Source of the DNA: Acidimicrobiia bacterium
GTDB lineage: Bacteria > Actinomycetota > Acidimicrobiia > Spongiisociales > ZC4RG35
DNA: 25,415 bases
Direction: 5' to 3'
NCBI GenBank assembly: GCA_009377735.1
Contig: WHTL01000008.1
Coordinates: 1-25,415, forward strand
The first letter of the stretch is position 1. Each line of letters opens with the position of its first letter. The notes under the pieces are model-generated. The model was given only the letters and a program-made list of their open reading frames with translations. It was not told where the DNA came from and did no database searches. Position numbers and translations under genes: made by a program. Of this stretch, positions 1-6,893 are shown in pieces.

Positions 1-48
1 CAAAGGCATCAAAGAACGTTCGGTGACCGCGCCCGGGAACGACACCAC
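1..48 (-). CDS. Possible N-terminal fragment of a gene cut by the window edge
   Basis: Reading leftwards from a GTG at 48 gives sixteen open codons to the edge (VVSFPGAVTERSLMPL). The GTG lies exactly 7 nt after TAGGGT (61-56), the same leaderless arrangement used by most genes here. The product is not recognisable from 16 residues. The call rests on the promoter pattern and an open frame, so it is tentative. Confidence 0.35.
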   Translation of the reverse strand, partial: MVSFPGAVTERSLMPL

Positions 49-55
49 ACCCACA

Positions 56-61
56 ACCCTA
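56..61 (-). promoter_or_regulatory. Putative -10 element (TAGGGT) of leaderless gene at left edge
   Basis: TANNNT hexamer placed 7 nt before the GTG at 48. No clear -35 box is visible. Confidence 0.4.
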
Positions 62-95
62 TTTCATCCACCACGGTGGCGCCACGCCATATGAA

Positions 96-138
96 CTGTG
101 CGGATTTTTGACGCGTTAGGACGAGATAGTCCGCACAG
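96..138. repeat. 9-bp perfect inverted repeat with 25-nt spacer
   Basis: CTGTGCGGA at 96-104 and its exact reverse complement TCCGCACAG at 130-138. It lies between the stop of the aminotransferase (163, minus strand) and the next leftward start at 48. The loop is long for an intrinsic terminator. It could be a weak terminator, a protein-binding site or a processing site. The rest of 49-162 shows only a 10-bp palindrome, GTGGCGCCAC, at 76-85. Confidence 0.45.
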
Positions 139-162
139 AACGGTTGGGGGTTTGGGGGGCTA

Positions 163-1398
163 TTACAGAGACTCGAGGCCCTTGCGGAAGCCTTCCACCA
201 TGGCGTCGACCTCGTCGTCGGTCATGGTGAGTGGGGGAGACACCTGCAGACCGCCCCCACCGATGGCGCGGGTCAGCACGCTGCCGTGCTGTCTCACTGC
301 ACCAGCGGCCCGGGAGGCGAGGGTGGGATCGGACTCGTCAAGCTGCACGGCGACGAGGGCACCGACGCCGCCCCTGATCTCGGTGACGACGTCGAGGTCG
401 AGCAGGCTCTGGAACGCCTCGAAGAGGACCGTCTCCAGACGACGCGCCTGGTCGAGGATCCCATCGCTCTCGATGATATCCATCACCGCCAGACCTGCGG
501 CACACGAGGCGGTGTGGCCTGAGTAGGTGTAGCCGTGGCGGAATATCAGACCCGGGGTCTCGAAGAACGGTTCGGCAATGCGTGGAGAGGCGACCACACC
601 GCCAAGCGGCGCATAACCACATGTGACACCCTTGGCGAATGTCATCATGTCGGGCTCCAACTCGAAGCGGTTGGCGGCGAACCAGTCCCCTAACCGGCCG
701 AAACCGGTTATCACCTCGTCGGAGATGTAGACGGCACCAGCTTCGCGGATGGTCTCCCTGGCCTGCTTCAAGTACTCGGTGGGAACGGGTCGGACCCCAC
801 CGGAGCCGATAACGGCCTCGGCGAACATGCCGGCTACCCGTTCGGCGCCCACCTCATCGACCACTGCCTTGACGGCATCGGGGTCGTCGTAGGGGACGAA
901 GCGGATCTCAGCCACGAGATCACCGAAGCCATCGCGGTTGGGCTCCATCCCACCGAGCGACGTTCCATAGGCGTGCATCCCGTGATAGGCCCAGCTACGG
1001 GCGATGAATACGGTGCGTTCGGGTTGACCGATGGCGTGGAAGTAGCGACGGGCCAGCTTGGCGGCCGTGTCGATGGCGTCGGAGCCTCCCGAGCCGAAGA
1101 AGACCTTCGACCCCGGATCGGGGGATACCGCCGCAATGCGCTCGGCTAGGTCCAGAGCGGGACGAGTGGCGTAGTCGATGTAGGTGTGGAACACCGGCAG
1201 CTTTTCCATCTGGCGGTTGACGGCCTCGATGACCTCGCTGCGACCATGACCAATATTGGTGTACCAAAGGCTCGCGGCAGCGTCGAGGAAGCGTCGTCCT
1301 GCCTCGTCGTAGACATACACCCCCTCGGCACGGTCGACGATGAATGGGTTGTCTTGGACCGACGTCATGTCGGCGAAGGGGTGCCAGAATGCGCTCAT
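163..1398 (-). CDS. Class III PLP-dependent aminotransferase (omega-amino acid/diamine type)
   Basis: A 411-residue fold-type I aminotransferase of class III, the group that moves amino groups from omega-amino acids, diamines or beta-alanine-like compounds to pyruvate or 2-oxoglutarate. Visible marks are LDAAASLWYTNIGHG near residue 37, FGSGGSDA near 101 (cofactor phosphate), SDEVITGFGR with the pyridine-nitrogen Asp at 227, and TFAKGVTCGYAPLGG with the Schiff-base Lys at 256. The length is normal. I chose ATG 1398 over the upstream ATG at 1437 because TACCCT ends 7 nt before it, and because MSAFWHPFADM is a typical start of this family. The gene is divergent from the SnoaL-like gene, with 62 bp between starts. 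The substrate cannot be read from sequence. A nearby ureohydrolase and amine oxidase suggest polyamine or omega-amino acid use, which is inference. Confidence 0.9.
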   Translation of the reverse strand: MSAFWHPFADMTSVQDNPFIVDRAEGVYVYDEAGRRFLDAAASLWYTNIGHGRSEVIEAVNRQMEKLPVFHTYIDYATRPALDLAERIAAVSPDPGSKVFFGSGGSDAIDTAAKLARRYFHAIGQPERTVFIARSWAYHGMHAYGTSLGGMEPNRDGFGDLVAEIRFVPYDDPDAVKAVVDEVGAERVAGMFAEAVIGSGGVRPVPTEYLKQARETIREAGAVYISDEVITGFGRLGDWFAANRFELEPDMMTFAKGVTCGYAPLGGVVASPRIAEPFFETPGLIFRHGYTYSGHTASCAAGLAVMDIIESDGILDQARRLETVLFEAFQSLLDLDVVTEIRGGVGALVAVQLDESDPTLASRAAGAVRQHGSVLTRAIGGGGLQVSPPLTMTDDEVDAMVEGFRKGLESL

Positions 1399-1405
1399 CG
1401 TGACG

Positions 1406-1411
1406 AGGGTA
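1406..1411 (-). promoter_or_regulatory. Putative -10 element (TACCCT) of aminotransferase gene
   Basis: Sits 7 nt before ATG 1398, which implies transcription starts at or next to the A of the start codon. Confidence 0.55.
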
Positions 1412-1447
1412 ATGCACTCTCTACGACGGCAACTCACACCCGCGTCC

Positions 1448-1453
1448 TAGTCT
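1448..1453 (+). promoter_or_regulatory. Putative -10 element (TAGTCT) of SnoaL-like gene
   Basis: Sits 7 nt before ATG 1461. With the minus-strand element at 1406-1411 it makes a compact divergent promoter region. Confidence 0.55.
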
Positions 1454-1460
1454 CGTTCAG

Positions 1461-1940
1461 ATGACCGACCCACTGATCCAAGAATCAATCGACCGACGTC
1501 CCCATGTTCGGGAGTTGTTGGCGAGGGAGCCCGACGACTACGACGACATCCGCAGTCTTTGGAAGACCCATTCGCTCGCCGAGGACGCCCGAGACATTCC
1601 CGGACTGATGTCAACTCTCACTGACGAGTGTGTTTACGAGTTGGTCCAGACGGGGCATCGCTGGGAGGGGCACGAGGGCGCCACACGCTTCTACACCGAA
1701 CTACTCACGGCCTTCCCCGACATCGACTTCGCCCTCACCAGCATCGTGGTGGGACCCCAGGGCGTCTGCGAGGAAGCGGTGGTGAATGGCACTCACAAGG
1801 CCGCGTGGCTTGGAGTCGAGCCAAGTGGCGAGCGCATGGTATGGCGCAATGTGATCTTCTTCCCCTGGGACGCTGAGCGGCGTCTGTTCACTGGCGAGCG
1901 GGTCTATTCGTTCTTTCCTGGTGGTCTGTCGCCGGATTGA
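1461..1940 (+). CDS. SnoaL-like / NTF2-fold protein
   Basis: A 159-residue soluble protein. Its middle (about residues 35-155) has the SnoaL-like pattern: a helix with AEDARDIPGLMSTLTDECVYEL, then GHEGATRFYTELLTAFPDIDF and late beta strands ending in FFPWDAERRLFTGERVYSFF. This alpha+beta cone binds small hydrophobic molecules in cyclases, isomerases and stress proteins, so the fold does not fix a reaction. It is divergent from the aminotransferase and probably leaderless. No signal peptide or membrane segment is present. Confidence 0.75.
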   Translation: MTDPLIQESIDRRPHVRELLAREPDDYDDIRSLWKTHSLAEDARDIPGLMSTLTDECVYELVQTGHRWEGHEGATRFYTELLTAFPDIDFALTSIVVGPQGVCEEAVVNGTHKAAWLGVEPSGERMVWRNVIFFPWDAERRLFTGERVYSFFPGGLSPD

Positions 1941-1983
1941 TGTCGCGGTGTCGTCGAGGCATCGGCGTCGATGGCAAGGACGC

Positions 1984-2028
1984 AGGACGAAGACGCACCC
2001 GCTGCGGTGCGTCTAGGACGAGGACGCA
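1984..2028. terminator. Hairpin and short direct repeat between convergent genes
   Basis: A perfect 9-bp stem (AGACGCACC 1991-1999, GGTGCGTCT 2006-2014) closes a 6-nt loop. It is overlapped by a near-exact 14-bp direct repeat (AGGACGAAGACGCA at 1984, AGGACGAGGACGCA at 2015). It lies between the convergent stops at 1940 and 2135 and could end both transcripts. There is no T tract. A weaker GACGC/GCGTC stem follows at about 2023-2040. Confidence 0.5.
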
Positions 2029-2134
2029 GCAAGCGGCGTCTAGGCCCGGCGAGACTCCACAGGTAATTCGGCGACGGGCCACTAACCTCTCCGCGGGCAA
2101 CCTCCCGGGTGTGGACTGACAAACAACCGGCCGC

Positions 2135-3130
2135 TCAGCCCTTCTCTGCCATCCCGTTGAGAAGCTCGAGAACCACGCGGTTGGCGAGATAGGCGGTTTG
2201 CTCGCCCCTACCGTCATAGGGTGGCGAAACCTCCACGATGTCGGCACCGAGGAGATTGAGGTCCCGGCTGAGACGTCGCACCGAGTCGAGAAGCTCTCGG
2301 CTTCCGAGACCGCCGGGCTCAGGTGTTCCAGTTCCGGGGGCAAGACCCGGATCGACCACGTCGATGTCGACAGAGATGAAAACACCCTTGGTACCCCCCG
2401 CCGTCGCGTAGTCGACGGCCTCGTCGATGACCGCGTCGAGACCCAGATCGACGATGCGGTCCATGCGATAGACACGCATTTTGTTGCGATCCATCCACTC
2501 CATCACCTCAGGTTCTGGCCAGTATCCCCGCAACCCGATCTGGACGAAGCGGTGTCCCGGCACGGCTCCCGACTCGATGAGCCGGCGCATGGGGGTGCCG
2601 TGGGCTGCAAGGGAGTCATTCTGGGAGTAGCCCGTGTCGGCGTGGGCATCGAAATGGATAAGTGCGAACTCACCGAAACCGTGGGCCCTTGCCACCCCCC
2701 AGGCGTCGGGCCAGGTGATGGTGTGGTCTCCCCCCAAGATGATGGGCACCTTCCCGGCTCCGGCGACCATGGCCACCGCATCGGAGATCCGTTCGATGGA
2801 AACACCCAATTGGCCGGGCACTACGTAGACATCCCCGATGTCTACCACACCAAGGGCCCCAAGAGGGTCGATACCGGTGGGAAGATGCGGCCGATAACCG
2901 TCCATTGCCCCATAGTCGGCGCTCCGGATCGCCTGCGGTCCAAATCTTGCCCCAGGCCGGTAACTGGTTCCCCAATCGAACGGTGCCCCTAGGATCACAA
3001 CCCGGCCATCTCCCAGGTCGTCGGGACGCCGGGCGGGTACACCGAGAAAGGTGCTCCGACTGGCGAACGAGATGTACTCGGCAGCCGCCATCGGGATCTC
3101 GGCGGCCCGATCTTCGTAGGGAGTAGGCAT
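2135..3130 (-). CDS. speB: Agmatinase/arginase-family ureohydrolase (agmatinase-like)
   Basis: A 331-residue member of the binuclear manganese ureohydrolases, which release urea from guanidino substrates. Agmatine to putrescine is the commonest reaction for this subtype. All metal ligands are visible: GGDHT (His136), HFDAHADT (Asp161, His163, Asp165) and SVDIDVVDPGLAPG (Asp255, Asp257). EPGG (Glu271) is the guanidino-contacting site. Guanidinobutyrase or proclavaminate amidinohydrolase activity cannot be excluded. I prefer ATG 3130 (MPTPYEDRAAEIP) because TAGCGT lies 8 nt upstream. An alternative ATG at 3178 would add 16 poorly conserved residues. The gene is convergent with the SnoaL-like gene and divergent from the small membrane protein gene. 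Confidence 0.9.
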   Translation of the reverse strand: MPTPYEDRAAEIPMAAAEYISFASRSTFLGVPARRPDDLGDGRVVILGAPFDWGTSYRPGARFGPQAIRSADYGAMDGYRPHLPTGIDPLGALGVVDIGDVYVVPGQLGVSIERISDAVAMVAGAGKVPIILGGDHTITWPDAWGVARAHGFGEFALIHFDAHADTGYSQNDSLAAHGTPMRRLIESGAVPGHRFVQIGLRGYWPEPEVMEWMDRNKMRVYRMDRIVDLGLDAVIDEAVDYATAGGTKGVFISVDIDVVDPGLAPGTGTPEPGGLGSRELLDSVRRLSRDLNLLGADIVEVSPPYDGRGEQTAYLANRVVLELLNGMAEKG

Positions 3131-3138
3131 AGTCCCGA

Positions 3139-3144
3139 ACGCTA
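3139..3144 (-). promoter_or_regulatory. Putative -10 element (TAGCGT) of agmatinase gene
   Basis: Sits 8 nt before ATG 3130. The same hexamer serves the divergent gene at 3196-3201. Confidence 0.5.
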
Positions 3145-3195
3145 ACCGATTACCGTAGGCACCACGTTGACCAGTCATCGCGAAGCATGACGGAT

Positions 3196-3230
3196 TAGCG
3201 TATCGACAGGCACGTCGATTAGCGCGGAGG
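3196..3230 (+). promoter_or_regulatory. -10 element (TAGCGT) and strong Shine-Dalgarno of the two-TM protein gene
   Basis: TAGCGT at 3196-3201 would give a leader of about 27 nt that carries GGAGG at 3226-3230, 5 nt before GTG 3236. GATTAGCG occurs twice (3193-3200 and 3217-3224). This gene is one of few here with a clear leader, in contrast to its leaderless neighbours. Confidence 0.5.
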
Positions 3231-3235
3231 ACCCG

Positions 3236-3481
3236 GTGGCGGACGAAGAACCCAATGGTGAAGAACCCAATGGCGAGGTGAATCGAGACACCCGTGTCGG
3301 GAAGGCGATAGTCAAGGGCGCCGTAATCGGCGTTCCCACGGTGATTGTCCTGCTCACCATCGTCCTTGTGCTCATCACGGACCGCAACCTGGTCACCGCA
3401 TTGGAGACGGCCCTGCTACCGGGGTTGCTTCTCGGCGTCTTTGCCGGAGGTTTCGCAGGCGTCGCGGCCACGATGGAATGA
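3236..3481 (+). CDS. Small two-TM membrane protein of unknown function
   Basis: 81 residues. A charged N-terminus contains a perfect tandem pentapeptide (EEPNG twice, residues 4-13) encoded by a 15-bp DNA repeat. Two predicted membrane helices follow at about residues 25-47 and 58-78, the second glycine-rich (LLLGVFAGGFAG). No family is recognised. The GTG start is fixed by GGAGG 5 nt upstream. Its stop overlaps the start of the C45-type hydrolase by four bases (ATGA), so the two are almost certainly translated together and may act together at the membrane. Confidence 0.75.
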   Translation: MADEEPNGEEPNGEVNRDTRVGKAIVKGAVIGVPTVIVLLTIVLVLITDRNLVTALETALLPGLLLGVFAGGFAGVAATME

Positions 3482-4524
3482 TTCGCACCATTGATCTCAC
3501 CGGCGGGCCCGTCGAGCTGGGTGCTAACCACGGAAAGGCGCTGTTCGACGACATCCAGTCCCACCTGGCCGAGCGTATGCGGCTCGCCGGGGACGGCTCC
3601 TGGGTTGGGGAGCGTATTGGCAGGGATCGGATCATCGAAGAGATGGAGCTTTCGCTCAATGCCCACGAACGGTTCGACCCAGACCTTTTCGCGGAGTGTA
3701 CGGCGATGGCGGAGAGCGCCGGGATATCGGTGGGCGAGGCGATTCTCCTCGGAGGTTTTACCGATGCCGTGGATCTGCTCAGGTCGCGCGTAGGCGAGGA
3801 TGATTGCACCGCGGTAATGACCCCATCGGAGGCCACCCATGGTCCACTGCTGGCCCAGACCTGGGATATGCACGACACCGCTTCCGCCTACATTGCCCTG
3901 CTCCACATTCGACCCGAGCGAGGTCCCGCCGCCTTGGTGTTCACCACGGCAGGGTGTCTCGGCCAAATCGGCATGAACACCCACGGGATTTGTGTGGGCA
4001 TCAACAACCTAACTGCGGCAGAGGGGACATATGGGGTGAGTTGGCCGTTCGTGGTGAGGGCGGCCCTCAAAATGACCAACCTCTCCGACGTGGTCGACAT
4101 GATCACTGGTACGGATCTGATGGGTGGTCACAACTACATGGTGATGGACGGCGCCGGGCACGGGTACAACATCGAGGCGATGCCGCAGAGGTCGGTGGTC
4201 GACGAGCTGCGGTCCCGACCCCTGGTGCACACCAACCACAGTGTCCACGCCACCACCAAGGCGTATGAGGCTGTGATCCTCACCGAGTCCATGATCTCGT
4301 CTAGAGGAAGATACGACCGAGCCGGTGAGCTACTCCGCGAAGAACCTTCGTCGATCGGCGCGCTCATGGAGCTCCTCCGCGACGAACCCATGATCTGTCG
4401 CCGCTCCGAGTCGCCACTCAACATCCAGACCTGTGGTGCCGTTGTGATGAACCCTGCCGATGGCGAGCTCTACGCCTGCCAAGGCGTCCCCGCCGACGTC
4501 GAGTTCGACAAGATCACTCTGTAA
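3478..4524 (+). CDS. C45-type N-terminal nucleophile hydrolase (acyl-CoA:6-APA acyltransferase-like)
   Basis: A 348-residue protein with the layout of peptidase family C45, represented by fungal isopenicillin-N acyltransferase. Those enzymes cut themselves before a cysteine, which then becomes the N-terminal nucleophile for amide hydrolysis or acyl transfer. Cys110 in GEDDCTAVM is the expected nucleophile. GPLLAQTWDMHD, TTAGCLGQIGMNTHGICVGINNL and the late HTNHSVH block follow in family order. A prodomain of about 109 residues would be removed by autolysis. Its substrate is unknown; bacterial members act on acylated amines, amino acids or peptides. It is translationally coupled to a two-TM protein and neighbours an agmatinase-like gene, so an N-acylated amine substrate is possible but is inference. 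Confidence 0.8.
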   Translation: MIRTIDLTGGPVELGANHGKALFDDIQSHLAERMRLAGDGSWVGERIGRDRIIEEMELSLNAHERFDPDLFAECTAMAESAGISVGEAILLGGFTDAVDLLRSRVGEDDCTAVMTPSEATHGPLLAQTWDMHDTASAYIALLHIRPERGPAALVFTTAGCLGQIGMNTHGICVGINNLTAAEGTYGVSWPFVVRAALKMTNLSDVVDMITGTDLMGGHNYMVMDGAGHGYNIEAMPQRSVVDELRSRPLVHTNHSVHATTKAYEAVILTESMISSRGRYDRAGELLREEPSSIGALMELLRDEPMICRRSESPLNIQTCGAVVMNPADGELYACQGVPADVEFDKITL

Positions 4525-4525
4525 C

Positions 4526-4551
4526 TTCTGGGGGCTCCGCCCAGACCCCCA
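4526..4551 (+). terminator. G/C-rich hairpin directly after the C45-type hydrolase gene
   Basis: Two overlapping stems are possible just after the TAA at 4522-4524. TCTGGG (4527-4532) can pair with CCCAGA (4540-4545), or TGGGGG (4529-4534) with CCCCCA (4546-4551). There is no T tract. The rest of the 4552-4727 gap shows no convincing gene or RNA. Confidence 0.4.
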
Positions 4552-4727
4552 CGGCTGCCACTGCCTCAGTCTCGCGGGTCGGGGCCGTCCGACTTCAACT
4601 CCGCGACCTCGGTGCCTGTCTGTCGTGGTGGGTGGTTGTTGGGTTCGAGGTGATTTCTCCGTGATGTCCTACCTGGCCGCGGGTTTCGCTGGTGGATGAC
4701 TTGTAGCGGTGTGCGCTTCCCAAACCT

Positions 4728-4750
4728 TTCCCCCTCCTCCGGAGGGGGAA
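4728..4750. repeat. Perfect 10-bp G/C-rich palindrome in dapB promoter region
   Basis: TTCCCCCTCC (4728-4737) and GGAGGGGGAA (4741-4750) pair completely around a 3-nt TCC. It ends 13 bp before the presumed -10 of dapB, so it covers the expected -35 position. A similar element lies before the lipoprotein gene at 13370-13397. It may be a REP-like element or an operator. Confidence 0.6.
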
Positions 4751-4763
4751 CAATTGCGGGTGG

Positions 4764-4769
4764 TAACGT
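4764..4769 (+). promoter_or_regulatory. Putative -10 element (TAACGT) of dapB
   Basis: Sits 7 nt before GTG 4777. Confidence 0.55.
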
Positions 4770-4776
4770 CACCGTC

Positions 4777-5526
4777 GTGACTACGAGCGTGCTTATTTCA
4801 GGGTTTGGGGGGAGGATGGCTAGCGAGATTGCTGATGCCATCGCTAGCACTGAGGATCTCGTGGTGGCGGGAGGATACAACCCGCGGAGGGCCGAATACA
4901 CCGACTCCGACGTCGACGCCGATGTCGTCCTCGAGGTCACGAGACCCGAGGTGGTGATGGGCAATCTACGACGTTGGCAGGAGCGTGGTCTTCCGTGTGT
5001 GGTAGGGACCTCCGGTTTCACGGCGGAGAGCATCGAAGAGGTGCGAAGCTTCTGGGGTGCTGACGACCCGGCCTGTCTCATCGTCCCCAATTTCTCGATC
5101 GGGGCCGTGCTGATGATACGTTTCGCCGAGGCGGCGGCGTCCTGGTTCGAGGATGTGGAGATCGTGGAACGTCACCACGCCGACAAACCGGACGCACCTT
5201 CGGGCACCGCTATCAATACCGCGGAACGGATAGCCTCCGTCGGCGGTGCCGCATCTGTGGAACTCGACGGTGCCGCCGCTCACGGTGAATTACATCACGG
5301 CATTGCCATTCACTCCATGCGGCATGAAGGCGTCGTTGCCCAACAGGAGGTCTTCTTCTCCGGTCCCGGGGAGAGTCTTCGTATCGAGCACGTTTCGGGA
5401 GATCGTGCATCCTTCCGGCGGGGAGCTCTGGTGGCATTGCGAGCGGTTACGGAGCTGCGTGGAGTCCACGTTGGGCTCGACGAGATTCTCATTGGCGGCT
5501 CCAGCGGAGACAGACCTCAGAGCTGA
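4777..5526 (+). CDS. dapB: 4-hydroxy-tetrahydrodipicolinate reductase
   Basis: This NAD(P)H-dependent enzyme makes tetrahydrodipicolinate in the lysine/diaminopimelate pathway, so it feeds both lysine and peptidoglycan. In the 249-residue form, GFGGRM (9-14) is the nucleotide-binding turn, VVGTSGF (75-81) matches the GTTG block and NFSIG (105-109) is the conserved asparagine loop. ERHHADKPDAPSGTA carries the catalytic His133/His134 and Lys137. The length fits the family. The frame stays open upstream to 4696, but those codons run through a palindrome and -10 element. GTG 4777, 7 nt after TAACGT, is therefore the better start. No dapA is adjacent. The 3' end overlaps the convergent oxidoreductase gene by 10 bp. 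Confidence 0.9.
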   Translation: MTTSVLISGFGGRMASEIADAIASTEDLVVAGGYNPRRAEYTDSDVDADVVLEVTRPEVVMGNLRRWQERGLPCVVGTSGFTAESIEEVRSFWGADDPACLIVPNFSIGAVLMIRFAEAAASWFEDVEIVERHHADKPDAPSGTAINTAERIASVGGAASVELDGAAAHGELHHGIAIHSMRHEGVVAQQEVFFSGPGESLRIEHVSGDRASFRRGALVALRAVTELRGVHVGLDEILIGGSSGDRPQS

Positions 5527-6827
5527 CCCTTGCCCGAGATCTCCAACAGCGACTCTTCGTCGCGTCCTGGCCTCAGGGCGGTGGCGTATTCGGGAAGGTC
5601 CGCACCCACGACCCAGTTGGCAGCCAGTTCTCCCGCCGCCGCCGAGGCCATGAGACCGAATCCCCCCAAGCCCACCACATGGAAGACACCGGGGGCAGAA
5701 CCCGCACCGATCAGCGGATGGTTCGATTCGGTCCGGGTGTAGTACCCGCCATCCACCGAGGTGGATGGCAGCCACTCCGTGTACGGCGCCAGTCGGGGGA
5801 TCATGGTGGAGAGCCCTCGCAGAACGACCTCGGCATACATCGGGTCTATCTCGATGGGGAAGACCGGGGGTGTTCGTGGGGTGGTGACCGACCACTGTCC
5901 CACCACCCAGGGTGACTCCTCACTCCCTTCCGGATGGAAGTGGCAAAGGGCAGGCAGTTCGTCGAGGAGGTACGCCAGGTCGGGGTCGGTCGCCAGCGCC
6001 TCCCGTTCCTCATCGTCCCAATCCAGCCTTTGGCGGTCAGCCCAGAGCAGCATGGGGGCGTCCCGGGGAACCAGCCTAAGGTGGTCACGGAACACGACCT
6101 TGGTGTGGAGTTCGGTGAATAGCGGTAGGTCATCGCCAACCATCTCGGCGACCTGGGCGGCACTGGGGCCTGCCGCGTTGACGAATACTTCGGTCCCGAT
6201 CTGTTCACCGCTTTCCAGCACCACCGAGTATCCGCCTCCGGGGTTTTCCTCGACCGCCACCACCTGATCGGATATCACATTCGCCCCCGCATCTCTTGCT
6301 GACTCCAGGAGCCCTCCGCCGTAGCGCTTGGAGTCGAACCAGCCAGCCCTCCTCGCATGGAGCACGGCTGTGACGTCGTCGTTCAGATAAGGAAACCGTG
6401 AGGAGATGTCCGAAGGTTCGGTCATGATGTCAGCTCCAGGCGGGATCTGTGACCAAGGGACATCTCCACCTCGATACTCCTCGTCGATACGAAGTGGTCC
6501 GGCGCCCAGAGCGGAAATCGCTTGAGCGTCGGCCATGAACGAATCGGGGGACTCCGCGGTGGCGAATAGGTAGCCTCTGCGCCCCAGACCGATCCCAAAT
6601 TCCTCCTCGAAGCCCTCGAGGAGATCGATGGACCGGTCGATGAGCGCAACCATGGTGCGGCTTGGCCACCAGTTGCGATAGGACTCGCTCGACTTGTCGG
6701 AAGTCACCGTCATGGGAGACTCGGGGTCGATCAGGACTATCTTTCCCGCCCCCTTTCTTGTCAGCTGGAATGCGGTGGAGATCCCCGCGATACCCGCACC
6801 ACAGATGGCGATATCGGCTTGTTGCAT
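5517..6827 (-). CDS. FAD-dependent oxidoreductase of the D-amino acid/sarcosine oxidase (DAO) family
   Basis: 436 residues with an N-terminal dinucleotide fold: GAGIAGIS at about 10-17 for FAD, then an acidic strand end (VLIDPE) near 31-36. The DAO-type C-terminal block HVVGLGGFGLMASAAAGELAANW (about 390-412) closes the FAD site, preceded by the substrate-side DGGYYTRTESNHPLIG. Family members oxidise secondary or tertiary amines and D-amino acids such as sarcosine, dimethylglycine and glycine. The substrate here cannot be assigned. No covalent-flavin motif or folate-binding C-terminal domain is evident, so it is not a full dimethylglycine dehydrogenase. It starts at ATG 6827, 7 nt after TAGGCT, divergent from uppP. 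Confidence 0.85.
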   Translation of the reverse strand: MQQADIAICGAGIAGISTAFQLTRKGAGKIVLIDPESPMTVTSDKSSESYRNWWPSRTMVALIDRSIDLLEGFEEEFGIGLGRRGYLFATAESPDSFMADAQAISALGAGPLRIDEEYRGGDVPWSQIPPGADIMTEPSDISSRFPYLNDDVTAVLHARRAGWFDSKRYGGGLLESARDAGANVISDQVVAVEENPGGGYSVVLESGEQIGTEVFVNAAGPSAAQVAEMVGDDLPLFTELHTKVVFRDHLRLVPRDAPMLLWADRQRLDWDDEEREALATDPDLAYLLDELPALCHFHPEGSEESPWVVGQWSVTTPRTPPVFPIEIDPMYAEVVLRGLSTMIPRLAPYTEWLPSTSVDGGYYTRTESNHPLIGAGSAPGVFHVVGLGGFGLMASAAAGELAANWVVGADLPEYATALRPGRDEESLLEISGKGQL

Positions 6828-6834
6828 CCGCCAG

Positions 6835-6840
6835 AGCCTA
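6835..6840 (-). promoter_or_regulatory. Putative -10 element (TAGGCT) of FAD oxidoreductase gene
   Basis: Sits 7 nt before ATG 6827. Confidence 0.55.
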
Positions 6841-6880
6841 CAAAACCCCGAGACCCCGCGTGGTGGTGTTGAGGGGGAGC

Positions 6881-6886
6881 TACGCT
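6881..6886 (+). promoter_or_regulatory. Putative -10 element (TACGCT) of uppP
   Basis: Sits 7 nt before ATG 6894. The two divergent starts (6827 and 6894) are only 66 bp apart and must share regulatory space. Confidence 0.55.
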
Positions 6887-6893
6887 GCCTCCG

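Noticed and set aside
2198..2992. Plus-strand open frame of 264 codons
   Set aside because: It is antisense to the agmatinase gene, with no motifs, and is a high-GC shadow.
3236..3300. EEPNG tandem repeat as a tandem-repeat locus
   Set aside because: There are only two 15-bp copies, within a coding region; it is noted as a gene feature only.
4696..4776. Longer N-terminus for dapB from ATG 4696
   Set aside because: It would translate the palindrome and the -10 element; family conservation begins at the GTG 4777 start.
4566..5090. Minus-strand open frame over the dapB promoter and 5' end
   Set aside because: It lacks a promoter or RBS pattern and any recognisable motif, and crosses the palindrome and dapB coding region.
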